A stretch of 64,000 nucleotides of DNA from Megaleporinus macrocephalus (lineage: Eukaryota; Chordata; Actinopteri; Characiformes; Anostomidae), in assembly GCA_021613375.1 (NCBI GenBank), contig CM038704.1, forward strand, positions 28,452,082 to 28,516,081. The letters are read 5' to 3'. Shown here piece after piece: positions 32,501-45,960 of the stretch (position 1 is its first letter; every line of letters begins with the position of its first letter). Under the pieces are notes generated by a model. That model did not search any database. It had not been told where the DNA came from and saw only the letters and a list, made by a program, of their open reading frames with translations. The position numbers and the translations under genes are program-made.

Positions 32501-35500
32501 ACTACAGTAAGTTCTACTTTACTAGTGTAAGACATGCTTTACTACAGTAAGTTATACTTTACTACTGTAAGTTATACTTTACTAGTGTAAGACATACTTT
32601 ACTACAGTAAGTTATACTTTATTAGTGTAAGTTATACTTTATTACAGTAAATTATACTTTATTAGTGTAAGTTATATTTTACTAGTGTAAGACATACTTT
32701 ACTACAGTAAGTTATACTTTATTAGTGTAAGTTATACTTTATTACAGTAAATTATACTTTATTAGTATAAGTTATATTTTACTAGTGTAAGACATACTTT
32801 ACTACAGAAAGTTATACTTTACTACTGCAACACATACTTTACTACAGTAAGTTATATTTTATTATTCTAAGTTATACTTTACTAGTGTAAGACATGCTTT
32901 ACTACTGCAAGACATACTTTACTACAGTAAGTTATACTTTACTATTCTAAGTTATACTTTACTACTGTAAGTTATACTTTACTAGTGTAAGACATACTTT
33001 ACTACAATAAGTTATACTTTACTACAGTAAGTTATACTTTACTAGTGTAAGACATACTTTACTACAGTAAGTTATGCTTTACTACAATAAGTTATACTTT
33101 ACTACAGTAAGTTATACTTTACTAGTGTAAGACATACTTTACTACAGTAAGTTATACTTTACTATTCTAAGTTATACTTTACTACTGTAAGTTATACTTT
33201 ACTACAATAAGTTCTACTTTACTACAGTAAGACATACTTTACTACAGCAAGTTCTACTTTACTAGTGTAAGACATACTTTACTACAGTAAGTTATACTTT
33301 ACTACAATAAGTTCTACTTTACTACAGTAAGTTCTACTTTACCAGTGTAAGACATGCTTTACTACAGTAAGTTATACTTTACTACTGTAAGTTATACTTT
33401 ACTAGTGTAAGACATACTTTACTACAGTAAGTTATACTTTACTACAGTAAGTTATACTTTACTAGTGTAAGACATACTTTACTACAGAAAGTTATACTTT
33501 ACTACTGCAAGACATACTTTACTACAGTAAGACATACTTTACTAGTGTAAGACATGCTTTACTACTGCAAGACATACTTTACTACAGTAAGTTATACTTT
33601 ACTACTGTAAGTTATACTTTACTAGTGTAAGGCATACTTTACTACAGTAAGTTATACTTTACTACTGCAAGACATACTTTACTACAGTAAGTTATACTTT
33701 ACTACTGTAAGTTATACTTTACTATTGCAAGACAAACTTTACTACAGTAAGACATACTTTACTACAGTAAGTTATACTTTACTACTGCAAGACATACTTT
33801 ACTACTGCAAGACATACTTTACTACAGCAAGTTATACTTTACTACTGTAAGTTATACTTAACTAGTGTAAGACATAATTTACTACAGTAAGTTATACTTT
33901 ACTATTGCAAGACAAACTTTACTACAGTAAGAAATACTTTACTACAGTAAGTTATACTTTACTACTGCAAGACATACTTTACTACAGTAAGTTATACTTT
34001 ACTACTGTAAGTTATACTTAACTAGTGTAAGACATAATTTACTACAGTAAGTTATACTTTACTACAGTAAGACATACTTTACTACAGTAAGACATACTTT
34101 ACTACAGTAAGTTATACTTTACTACAGCAAGACATAATTTACTAGTGTAAGACATACTTTACTACAGTAAGACATACTTTACTACAGTAAGTTATACTTT
34201 ATTAGTGTAAGTTATACTTTACTACAGTAAGTTACAATTTACTACAATAAATTCTACTTCACTAAAGTAAGTTCTACTTTACTACAGTAAGTTATACTTT
34301 ACTAGTGTAAGACATACTTTACTACAGTAAGTTATACTTTACTACAATAAGTTCTACTTTACTACAGTATGGTCTACTTTACTACAGTAAGTTATACTTT
34401 ACTACTGCAAGACATACTATACTACAGTAAGTTATGCTTAACTAGTGTAAGACATACTTTACTACAGTAAGTTATACTTTACTATTGCAAGACATACTTT
34501 ACTACAGTAAGTTATACTTTACTACTGTAAGTTATACTTTACTACTGTAAGTTGTACTTTTCTAGTGTAAGACATACTTTACTGCAGTAAGTTATACTTT
34601 ACTACTGCAAGACATACTATACTACAGTAAGTTATGCTTAACTAGTGTAAGACATACTTTACTACAGTAAGTTATACTTTACTATTGCAAGACATACTTT
34701 ACTACAGTAAGTTATACTTTACTACTGTAAGTTATACTTTACTACTGTAAGTTGTACTTTTCTAGTGTAAGACATACTTTACTGCAGTAAGTTATACTTT
34801 ACTACTGCATGACATACTTTACTACAGTAAGACATACTTTACTAGTGTAGGACATGCTTTACTATAGTAAGTTATACTTTACTACAGTAAGTTATACTTT
34901 ACTAGTGTAAGACATACTTTACTACAGTAAGTTGTACTTTACTACTGCAAGACATACTTTACTACAGTAAGTCATACTTCACTACTGTAAGTTATATTTT
35001 ACTATTGCAAGACAAACTTTACTACAGTAAGACATACTTTACTACAGTAAGTTATAATTTATTAGTGTAAGTTATACTTTACTACAGTAAATTATACTTT
35101 ATTAGTGTAAGTTATACTTTACTACAGTAAATTACACTTTACTAGTGTAAGACATACTTTACTACAGTAAGTTATACTTTACTACAATAAGTTCTACTTT
35201 ACTACAGTAAGTTCTATTTTACTGCTGCAAGACATACTTTACTACAGCAAGTTCTACTTTACTAGTGTAAGACAACCTTTACTACAGTAAGACATACTTT
35301 ACTACAGTAAGTTATACTTTACTACAGTAAGTTATACTTTACTAATGTAAGAAATACTTTACTACAGTAAGTTATACTTTACTAATGTAAGAAATACTTT
35401 ACTACAGTAAGACATACTTTACTACAGTAAGTTATACTTTACTACTGCAAGACATACTATACTACAGTAAGTTATACTTTAGTTTTGCAAGACAAACTTT

Positions 35501-36362
35501 ACTACATTAAGTTATACTTTACTAGTGTAAGACATACTTTACTACAGTAAGTTCTACTTTACTACAATAAGTTCTACTTTACTACAGTAAGTTCTACTTT
35601 ACTACTGCAAGACATACTTTACTACAGTAAGTTATACTTTACTATTGCAAGACAAACTTTACTAGAGTAAGTTATATTTAACTAGTGTAAGACATACTTT
35701 ACTACAGTAAGTTATACTTTACTACTGCAAGACATACTTTACTACAGTAAGACATACTTTATTAGTGTAAGACATGCTTTACTACAGTAAGTTATACTTT
35801 ACTACAGTAAGTTATACTTTACTAGTGTAAGACATACTTTACTACAGTAAGTTATACTTTACTAGTGTAAGACATACTCTACTACAGTAAGTTCTACTTT
35901 ACTACAATAAGTTCTACTTTACTACAGTAAGTTCTACTTTACTACTGCAAGACATACTTTACTACAGTAATTTACACTTTACTACTGTAAGTTATACTTT
36001 ACTAGTGTAAGACATACTTTACTACAGTAAGTTATACTTTACTAGTGTAAGACATACTTTACTACAGTACGTTCTACTTTACTACAATAAGTTCTACTTT
36101 ACTACAGTAAGTTATACTTTACTACTGCAAGACATACTTTACTACAGTAATTTATACTTTAGTACTGTAAGTTATACTTTACTAGTGTAAGACATACTTT
36201 ACTACAGTAAGTTGTACTTTACTACAGTAAGTTATACTTTACTACTGTAAGTTATACTTTACTAATGTAAGAAATACTTTACTACAGTAAGACATACTTT
36301 ACTACAGTAAGTTATACTTTACTAGTGTAAGACATACTTTACTACAGTAAGTTATACTTTAC
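29568..36362 (+). repeat. 6.8-kb satellite array of a 20-bp unit (about 340 copies)
   Basis: The unit is AGTTATACTTTACTACAGTA with variants: AGACATACTT or AGTTCTACTT in the first half, and TACTAGTGTA, TACTACAATA or TACTACTGCA in the second. Copies keep a strict 20-bp register from start to end, broken once by a single missing base near 31751. Units A (AGTTA...ACAGTA) and B (AGACA...TAGTGTA) tend to alternate. Blocks of about 200, 420 and 480 bp recur, showing higher-order duplication. Each unit contains an imperfect inverted repeat (ACTTTACT-AC-AGTAAGT). There is no coding capacity, and the edges are sharp. Confidence 0.98.
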
Positions 36363-37659
36363 TTACTTTACTAAACTTTGTCACATATACTTGTCACATA
36401 AACTTAATAATGAACTGGATGTGGTTTAAACAGGTTGAGAGTAGTTCTGAGGGTGTCTATTGACTAGTTTTTATTAACAAACTAGCCTAAAAAATTTTGT
36501 GTGTCTGATTTGTTGTTAGACAGTTCCTTAGTAAACCATCACCTCACATAGCATTATGTACAATCTAGCTTTTACAATTAATTTTTATCTTCATTTCCAT
36601 CTACATAAACCTTTTCTATCTTAGCCTCACAGAATCCAACCCAAATTTCTATTCTTTCTCCAGTACTGAAACAACCACTGCACCTCAGCAAGCAAAGGAG
36701 CAGAAACTGCTTTTTCACTTTCCTGCTGTGTATTTGTTAGTCTAATTGTAAATACAGGCCTGAGAAACCCACTGAAGTCTGCAACAGCCACTACGTCCTC
36801 AAAGACGCTGAGGCGACCAAGTGGCCAAATTTATCACCTCCTGTTAATAAGCCGCTCTCAGACGATGAGGAGAGCTTTCCCTGAACTATTCTTGCTATAT
36901 GCTAATTGCGTCTGCATATTTCCCCCCGCATTCCACCCCTGCAGCGTGCTCTCTAAAGGGGGAAGTGAAGGAGACACGGGGACGGCGTGTTTACCGGCCT
37001 GCAATGGGCTTCGTTCCAGGGCCTTCCAGCGTGTGCTACATTTGTCAGGCAGGAGGCTTTACATGACCAGCATGCCTTTCAAAAGACACGCGGGTGCATG
37101 TGGACTCGCTCGCAGCCAATAAACAGAACACGAGGGGTCAAGCCTAATGCAGCTCATTCGAGTAAATAAGACGAACAAACATCGCTGTGAATTTCAAAAG
37201 ATGCTTTTCTAATGAACACAATGAGCACAGAAGCTTTAGCAGCACTTATTAATCATTTTTGGGACTAAAGACTGCCATTTGCCATTATACAGGTCTTTAG
37301 TTGCAAGACCATACAGGGCCTTCGTTGCTGGATTGTACACTTTATAACTGAGATATTCAGGCGTGCTGCCAGGGATATTGGGCCACATGAAAAGATCACA
37401 TTGAGTCCCACTACCAAAGGCCACGTCAACCCTCAACATATAACACAGTGTAGACACGCATACAATATTCTGCATACAGTGTAATTCACCATTTGAGGCA
37501 AGACAAGCAAAACAAGTAATCCCCCTTAGTAAGTAATGTGCTAGGGGTCTTTTTTTCTTTTCTTTTTTTTTACATCTTTTACAAGAAGAAATTTCCACAG
37601 ACCCCCTGTACTTATGCCAATTGTCATGCAATGCTTGCCTCCTACTTGGGAATAAGGCA
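36363..37659. other. Intergenic, no gene seen
   Basis: Single-copy sequence between two tandem arrays. A 143-codon frame on the minus strand (37236-37667) runs into the minisatellite and matches no known family. The stretch 36780-37180 is GC-richer and complex and might be regulatory. Confidence 0.5.
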
Positions 37660-39255
37660 TGATTCATTGATGGGGCAAGGGGATGGAGACAGGGCTGGAT
37701 AATTTGTAGGGTTATTAGGGATGAGGAGACAGGCCTGGTTTACTGGTAGGATTATGGTAATGGGGAGACAGTGCTTTTTAATGAATAAGGGTTTGGGGTT
37801 GGGGAGGCAGGACTGGGTCATTAGAAGGATTATGGGGATTAGGAGATGGGCTGGTCCACTGGTAGGAGTATGGTGATGGGGGGACAGGGCTGGTTCATTG
37901 GTAGAAGTATAATGATTGGGAGATAGGGCTGCTTTATTGGTAGGGTTATGGGGATGAACACAGGGCTGGTTTGCTGGTAGGTGTATGAGAATGAGGAGAC
38001 AGAGCTGGTTCATTGGTCAGTTTTTGAGGATGAAGACAGGGCTGGTTTGCTGGTAGGTGTATGTGAATGAGGAGACAGAGCTGGTTCATTGGTCGATTTA
38101 TGAGGATGAAGACAGGGCTGGTTTGCTGGTAGGTGTATGTGAATGAGGAGACAGAGCTGGTTCATTGGTCGGTTTTTGAGGATGAAGACAGGGCTGGTTT
38201 GCTGGTAGGTGTATGAGAATGAGGAGACAGGGCTGCTTTATTGGTAGGGTTATGGGGATGAACACAGGGCTGGTTTGCTGGTAGGTGTATGAGAATGAGG
38301 GGACAGGGCTGCTTTATTGGTAGGGTTATGAGGATGAAGACAGGGCTGGTTTGCTGGTAGGTGTATGAGAATGAGGAGACCGAGCTGGTTCATTGGTCGG
38401 TTTATGAGGATAAAGACAGGGCTGGTTTGCTGGTAGGTGTATGAGAATGAGGAGACAGAGCTGGTTCATTGGTCGATTTATGAGGATGAAGACAGGGCTG
38501 GTTTGCTGGTAGGTGTATGAGAATGAGGAGACAGAGCTGGTTCATTGGTCAGTTTTTGAGGATGAAGACAGGGCTGGTTTGCTGGTAGGTGTATGAGAAT
38601 GAGGAGACAGAGCTGGTTCATTGGTCAGTTTTTGAGGATGAAGACAGGGCTGGTTTGCTGGTAGGTGTATGTGAATGAGGAGACAGAGCTGGTTCATTGG
38701 TCAGTTTTTGAGGATGAAGACAGGGCTGGTTTGCTGGTAGGTGTATGAGAATGAGGAGACAGAGCTGGTTCATTGGTCGGTTTTTGAGGATGAAGACAGG
38801 GCTGGTTTGCTGGTAGGTGTATGTGAATGAGGAGACAGAGCTGGTTCATTGGTCGGTTTTTGAGGATGAAGACAGGGCTGGTTTGCTGGTAGGTGTATGA
38901 GAATGAGGAGACAGGGCTACTTTATTGGTAGGGTTATGAGGATGAAGACAGGGCTGGTTTGCTGGTAGGTGTATGAGAATGAGGGGACAGGGCTACTTTA
39001 TTGGTAGGGTCATGAGGATGAAGACAGGGCTGGTTTGCTGGTAGGTATATGAGAATGAGGAGACAGAGCTGGTTCATTGGTCGGTTTATGAGGATGAAGA
39101 CAGGGCTGGTTTGCTGGTAGGTGTATGAGAATGAGGAGACAGAGCTGGTTCATTGGTCGGTTTATGAGGATGAAGACAGGGCTGGTTTGCTGTTGTGGAG
39201 ACAGTGCTGGTTTATTGGTAAGTGTATGGGAATAGGGAAACAGGGCTGCTGAGGC
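37660..39255 (+). repeat. Minisatellite of a 38-bp monomer organised as 76-bp dimers
   Basis: The monomer contains GGGCTGGTTTnCTGGTAGG followed by TATGnnnATGAGGAGACAG. In the left part (37680-37990) monomers are diverged, about 38-39 bp each. From about 38000 to 39190 two monomer types alternate, one with TTTGCTGGTAGGTGTATGAG and one with TTCATTGGTCGGTTT, giving a homogenised 76-bp higher-order unit of roughly 15 copies. A few units carry a third variant (GGCTGCTTTATTGGTAGGG). Long minus-strand open frames here are by-products of the repeat. Confidence 0.95.
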
Positions 39256-40299
39256 TACATCTATTGGGCCTGGCACCAGGTAAAAAAAAGGGACATCTGA
39301 TTTATTTTGAATAGCTTGCTAAAAGTTCTGATTAAATGTTGGATAACCTAAGAGCAAAATGTAAACATTCACTGGCTATTTTTCCTTTCATTTTTTGGAA
39401 GCCAGTTTCACTTTGCAGACACGCTGTTGTAACAGACAGATTGTGGAATCATGCTGTTATAAAATTATAATGAATGTCTCTGAAAACAGATGGTGTCTAA
39501 AATGCAGCATCTTCTATTCCAAAATATCTCTATATCTATGTGGATACAGTGATAAACAGTGTTTACTGACAACTGTTTTTGTTTGAATGTTTTGATGATA
39601 TTATGCACTGTAGAGGGTGAGATACCAACATGTTTTGCAACATGTTACAGTAAATTTACAAATCCTTGCTCTCTGTTTTTGTCTGCAATTCGCATACTGT
39701 CCCAACATTTTTGGTATTAAGGTTTGTACTTATTTCTATGTATGTGTATCAAGTGAAGTAATAGTAATAGGCAGACAGAATATGATCTTAAAACATTCAA
39801 AATAGTCTGATGTGCAGTGAGACAACATCTGAAAGTTCAGGAATTTTATAATATCCTTATAACAACCTCATTAAATGTAGACAGTATATATGTAATATAT
39901 ATATATAAATATGTCTTTACTTGTATTTCTCATGTATAAATACTGAAACAGAGGAACGCTGTAAGGGTGAAAGTAAAAGTCGGCGCATGGCAGCACCTCA
40001 AAAGTCCCAGCTCTGTCACACTCTCTCTGTCGAGTTGCTTCCCCTTTGTGAAGTGTGTGTGTGTGACCCTCACTGCCGTAGCCCCCAGCCTGAGAAAACA
40101 CGGCAGGCCAACTGAGCAAACATCTTACCGCCAACCATGGGAATGCTCCTGCTGACCCTGCCACAGTCCACCGCCATTGCAGCCAGGGAGGAGAGGGGAG
40201 AGAGGGCATGAAGGAAAAAAATGAAGGAGGGAGAGAGAGAGGCGAGGTAGGAGGTGGTCAATGACAGGAATGAGAAAACTAACTAACATGCACGTGCAT

Positions 40300-40308
<9 letters not shown>

Positions 40309-40344
<36 letters not shown>
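40309..40344. repeat. (CA)n microsatellite
   Basis: Uninterrupted CA dinucleotides, about 18 copies. Confidence 0.97.
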
Positions 40345-40345
<1 letters not shown>

Positions 40346-40601
40346 CATCTGAGGAAAGAGGTCATGAAAGTTCTATAAGATCACAAGTCAAACCTGAGCC
40401 TGCGACATCCTTCTGTGTGTTTTATTGTTTATGTATGTTTCTGTTTGTTTTCCTACATTTTTTAAAGACAGAAACGTCCTGCCTTTGTAGGAAAACCACA
40501 AAAGAAAAAAAAACAGGACTACCAGAACAACGAAATGACCTTTGTATTGTGCATTTATAAAACCTTCATGTTAAATTTTTTTTCAAGCTGAAAGCTTTTA
40601 G

Positions 40602-40630
<29 letters not shown>
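40602..40630. repeat. (AAAT)n microsatellite
   Basis: About seven tandem TAAA/AAAT tetranucleotides. Confidence 0.9.
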
Positions 40631-40632
<2 letters not shown>

Positions 40633-40849
40633 TATTTGAGATTAACTGAAAGATACTCGACCACCCTATAGAGTTTATCTCAAACCTTAATCTAACACAC
40701 CTGATCACAGCAATGAAAACTCTTAACATTAAATGCTGGTATATACACACATCTCATTTTTAAAATTGTTCTAACCACAAACACCCGCACCAAATGCAGT
40801 TGTCCTCAAATCACTCCTGGGCGTCTCCAGACAGTTTACATTTTTCCTC

Positions 40850-40985
40850 TAACCCAGCTCTACATTTATTCCTAAACCTAATGCTAACCCTAATGTTAAT
40901 GTTAATCAACTATCACATGAAAGTTTGTTGATAATGTATCTGTATATATCTGTAGGGGACCATCTGAATAGAGTAACAGAGGTTG
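40850..40985. repeat. Degraded dispersed repeat, family D copy 2
   Basis: It has CTAACCCTAATGTTAATGTT, TATCACATGAAAGTTTGTTG, ATAATGTATCTGTA and GGGGACCATCTGAATAGAGT in the same order as the copy at 21780-21965. Confidence 0.55.
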
Positions 40986-43094
40986 TGTAACATTTTAAAT
41001 CCCTGCAGTCATAGTACAGGTATAGACCTTATACAAGTATTTGTACTTTCACTACATACCTCTCTGAAAAAACATTACTTACACAACATATTTAAAATAT
41101 TAACTTACGCCATATTTATTATCTACGCCTGTCTTAAAATAAATTTACAAATATGTAATTTGTGCACACATGCGGTGACAGCTAACTGCATGAGTAGTGC
41201 AGAGCAGGAAGTGCTGTAAACTCAGTGAATACTCGAACAAAGCATTTGATGATGCTAATATGAAACTGATGGGTACAGAGCTCCAGGCAGCTGTTTTGGA
41301 TCATTTTTAGGTCGTTTTTTAGGTTTTCAGCCTCAACATTCAACATCAAACCACATAATTTATCATTTGAATCAAGCTTACCTGGCTGGGTTATACTGAC
41401 AGGTCTTTACATGAGGTAAACAGTTATTTCTTTCTTAATTAATTACTGAACATGCAGCACCATGCAACAAGCACTTGGGGGGACATTTATATTTAAAAAT
41501 CTTTTTTCCCAGACAGGACGCTTTATATTAAAACTTTATTTTTACATATTTAAATAGTATTAACACAGAAAGTAGTGCTTTAACATAGGTCAGTGTGTTT
41601 TTTCTTGTGGCAACCCGGTATTATTTGCAGTTATCATCTAATACCTGGTTTGATTACTCAGTACTTCATTAAGCTGATTCAATGTTGCTGCTGAAGAACT
41701 GAATAAATTCATACAATGTCTGGGGCGTCCCGGAGAAATCTGGAACTGAACTTGTTCACAAATGCTGCACAAAATATTTTTTACTTCTTATAAGATATTC
41801 ATGTTACTTTGTATCTTATTTATGCTTATTTACCTATCCAAATGCTATCTGGTGTTCTTACAAAATACATTTAGAGTAGTGTAAATTACTGACTAGTGCG
41901 GTTTCCCTTGCACTAGTTGGTACATATTTTGTAGAAATTCTTGAGCAAAAATTAATAAGTAACAAGAATATGTATTCAGTCATCACAAATATGAAAAACA
42001 GTTAACACATCCTCTGTAGAGAACACTAATACTACTACGCGTTAAAACACCATCAGTGCTTCACTTATCAAATGTGACCTGAGCATAGGCTGTGGTGTAT
42101 TTTATATTTCATGTGTTTCCTCCCAATATGTTCATTCCAGCAAATAAATATAGAATATACACTACAGTTCTAGTACAGTAGTTTAGTAAGTTCAGTTCTA
42201 CTTACTAAAACACTATTCTGACCTGGGCTTTTCAAACATTTGCATTGTAATAACACTTGCGGAACTCATGTGTGGCATCACAAGTATGAAATATACATAT
42301 AAAAACAAATGTGTGGTGTGTGTGAGAGTGAGAGTGAGTGTGAAAGCAGAAGGCCGCTGGCACTGTGGGAGCAAGAGAGGAAGGAGAAAGGACGGTGACC
42401 CACTGATAGCCTTCGTCAGGCAGCCGATGGAGCGACTGATGTCATGGGCAGGCCTGGAGCTTTCTCAGGCTGTGTATCAGCACGAGACAGATAAGACTGA
42501 CCCTCAGTACTTCTGCCATCTGTCTATCACATGCAGCCAGACAGAAACTGAGAGAAAGAACATGGAATGAAAGGGACGTGGGAAAGGGCCAGAGAATGGT
42601 TGAAAACCTTTCCAACACAACCAAAAAGAGAGAATCCATTATCAAATATAACCACAATTTTGGCCACTAAGTGCGCTGAGAATGTGATTACGTAACCACC
42701 AAAACTAAATAGAAAGAGGTTCATACATGTAAATGTCTCCCCTATTCATCTGCTCGAACGTTACAGAGATCAAACAGTGCTAAGAGAATAAAAGCTGTCG
42801 AATTGACCATTAACTCAGTAGGAGTTTGCAGCCTTTAGTTTCCTGCATGTGAGCACACATTACCATTTTCACTGCTATTGTATGCCGTCCTGCTGGGGAT
42901 GTGAATTCCTGGAATTCCTCTGGCTCTCCCCACAGACCCTCAGCGGCAATGTGCCATGATTTCCTGCTCACAGATGGATGGAACAGTGTGCTGTGTGTGT
43001 GCTCATCTTGCCATAGTCTTCCTTGCTCAAGTCATGAAGATAAAGCCCCTGAGATGTTAGAACTCGAGTGAACTTAAGAGAACTTACATATTTT

Positions 43095-43270
43095 CCTTCA
43101 GACAGCGACAATATAGATCTCCATTTTTGTAACTTGTTTATTTTTATATATCATATAAACACAACAGCTGCTTTTCATTTCCTGTGAAAATGCTCCAAAA
43201 TCACTTGGAATCACTTGGAATTTACTTCCACTGAATTGTTTGAAGAGTTTTTAGCCTCTCCTTTTTTTCC
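43095..43270. repeat. Degraded dispersed repeat, family A copy 3
   Basis: It begins near GACAGCGACAATATAGATCT and shares blocks with 10570-10740 and 13140-13300. The GACAGCGACAATATA word recurs at about 43300-43315, so a second fragment may adjoin it. Confidence 0.45.
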
Positions 43271-44559
43271 TATTTTGGAGATACTTGTTTTTTTTTTGGA
43301 CAGCGACAATATATATAACCTTTCAGAATGTGCGTCTCCTTAAAAAGAAAGAAAGAACGAAAAGAAAAATGTAGTTAAGAGCCTTTTTTAAGTAATATAA
43401 ATGTTCTACACCAATTATTTATATATATTTTTGGGACAGTATGTCCAAGCCAGGAATGCGTCTGCTAATACTTATTATCTTGTTGGGCTGCCAGACTAAT
43501 CACTCATATGATTTATTTCACTTGGACTTACATGCCACTAAACTGGCATGAGCAGACTTCACTAGCTGCACAACCAGTTGTCCCAATCTTGTCCAGCTAC
43601 ATGTTCGGAGCGGTAGGCAAATGTGAGTCTTTTCTAGGAACTCTTAATACATTACATAACTTCTATGTCGATTTTAGCTCTCGTTCTCAGAGAGCGAAGA
43701 CGTTGGACTGTTGAAGAACTAAAAAAAAAAAAGTTATAATAAAATTTTTGTGTGTGTGTTCAAATGTTTCTAAGGTCTTACTGATGTAGTATGGTGTGCT
43801 CACTCAAATGAGAATTCAACCCCCAGTCCACACACACAGGGCAGTGGAATTACCCACTACACTATATCAGCTGCATCTGAGAATTTTATTTGTATAGCAC
43901 TTATCAGTGACTTGAAGCCACAAAAACTGATTCAGCACACAATTATCTAAAGCAGCAGATGTGAAAGAGCTCCAGTTATGAGGAAGAAGCTAGGTATGTG
44001 TAAGGGTAAATGAAAGGTCTCAGTATTGAGATGAGATGGAAAGAGTGTGAGGCTGTGTAACTCCTAGGGAGTTCCAGAGCAGTGGTTCAGGTGTAGAAAC
44101 AGGCTGATCACCAAGACCTAAGAATGTAGGGTCTATATGGAAAAAAAAACTATAGAGCTTCAATGGCTCCCATTGCTAACTATGCATGCAATCCTCTGAA
44201 ACACAGTATTGTTACTGGTACAATATAATCACTGGCCAAAGAAGAACATGTAGCTCCAAAACTGAAACTTTACAGAAGAGGCCAAAAACCTTTTAATGCA
44301 AATTAATGGTAACCATATTTTTTCCCCAAGCTATTCTGAAGCATTTTTTAATGGTCCATTCATCATAAAGGTTTTACACAAACAGTTACTGTGTTCAAAT
44401 GATGCAGAAAAATAAAAATGTGTCTCTTTGAACAGTGACGATTTTCAAAATATACCATACGGGAAGCAATAGAGTACTGATAATAGGGGGTCAGTCCTTC
44501 TTTTCTACTCTACTCTAGCATTATCTAGATCTGCTACTAATGTTGGAAGAATAGATCTA

Positions 44560-44690
44560 GATCAAAAACACTATAGCTCCATATAAAGCTCCATCACTCC
44601 AAAAAAACCTCAGGGCCTTTATACCCCTCTAGTTGACACTTTTCATTTAGCATGGTGATCTTAGGCTCATGTGGAACTGCTTCATTCTGT
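44560..44690 (+). repeat. Degraded fish interspersed repeat (GCTCCATCACTCC family)
   Basis: It contains GCTCCATCACTCCA, GGGCCTTTATACCCCTCTAG, GGTGATCTTAGGCTCATGTG and AACTGCTTC, in the order seen in a repeat common in fish genomes. The family name is not assigned; it was recognised from motif memory. Confidence 0.5.
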
Positions 44691-45839
44691 TAAAAATGAT
44701 TGTACACAAGAAAACACTTTTCTTTTAGTATTTTGGTTTATGTTCCATATGTGCTGTGGCCAGTTTCTGGGCATTTGCATATTTATGCACAGTGACCCAA
44801 AATAAACTTGCTTGTACATGATTTTATTAGAATTGGAAATGTGGCTAGCAACTTGCTTGCAGACTAAAAAAGCAGTGTGCAACAGAGGGTGTGGGGGGGG
44901 TAAGCCAGAGAAGTTATTAGCCTAACTAGTAACATATTATCTAGCTACCTTTTAAGATAACCCGTACCTAACACAATAAACAAATACATGCTCAGAAGGG
45001 CTTTTAAAGCATTCTCAACAACCCACCACTCATCAGGCAGACATATGTGATTATCCAGACAACAGAAACAGAGAACCCCACTTGCTGAACTGACTCAATA
45101 CCAAAGAATGATCCGAATCATCACAACAGATTGCTCTTGTCGAAATATTCACATGTTTTGGATTAAGCTGTTTAACTGACGAATGTTTAGGAACGTGATC
45201 CTTTCCCAGCACGGAGAGACCAATCTATTGAATTTTCAAGCAACAGGAGACGACAGGCCCGAGAAAGTGAGCAGGCTAGTCTGAGAAAGGGATCAGAGAG
45301 GGCATGTTGATTTATGATGCAGTTCCTCTGGGGAGTTTCCCCTGCAGGTGACTACTCTCGTCTCTCTCATCTTTCCCCCTCTCACCACTTTATGATGGAC
45401 ATAATGAAGGCTTTACTCAGCTATTAGACCAAAGTGGACACAAGCATAAAACTGCCTGAGAATCACCGGTATGCTTTTGTTGCAGTATACTGCTTGAGAG
45501 GAATTCAAGGGGAGGGCTCAAGGTAGCCTGAACTGAAATACAGGTGATGGCTATTATAAAGTGACTGAGCAGGGGGTAACGTTTAGCAAGAAATGTACAC
45601 AAATAAGGCTTAAAGCAGTAGTTTGACAAACAAAAAAAATATTTTATACAATTACACTCAGTTTAGTCAGTTAGCTTTAGTGTCCGAAGTTTGTTTCTCA
45701 GGTTTTGCACTGGAGCTCACAATCATCTTGCCTCAAACTGATTTGGGAATTCCATACATTTTTCAAAATTTCTGCATAATTTAACGTCGAGTGAAGTCAT
45801 GTGGTCTATTGCAAAATGTACCAGTTCACATTTTTTACA

Positions 45840-45960
45840 GTGATGCTGAGAGGAAGCAGGGGTCACTATACCTACAACATAAATATATTCTTTTATATTA
45901 TATAAACTGATCAGTAAACTTCTGTTTCTACACTTTTTCAAGACAGAAACTTTAATTTGC
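45840..45960. repeat. Degraded dispersed repeat, family B copy 2
   Basis: Counterpart of 13555-13690 (see that entry for shared blocks). Confidence 0.4.

Noticed and set aside
29568..36362. CRISPR-like array
   Set aside because: There are no unique spacers; 20-bp units follow each other directly in a vertebrate intergenic region. It is a satellite.
37236..38013. Long minus-strand open frames (143 and 123 codons)
   Set aside because: The second lies in the 38-bp minisatellite and is periodic (repeated NQ/PALSPH-like words). The first overlaps it and has no recognisable domain, codon bias or splice context.
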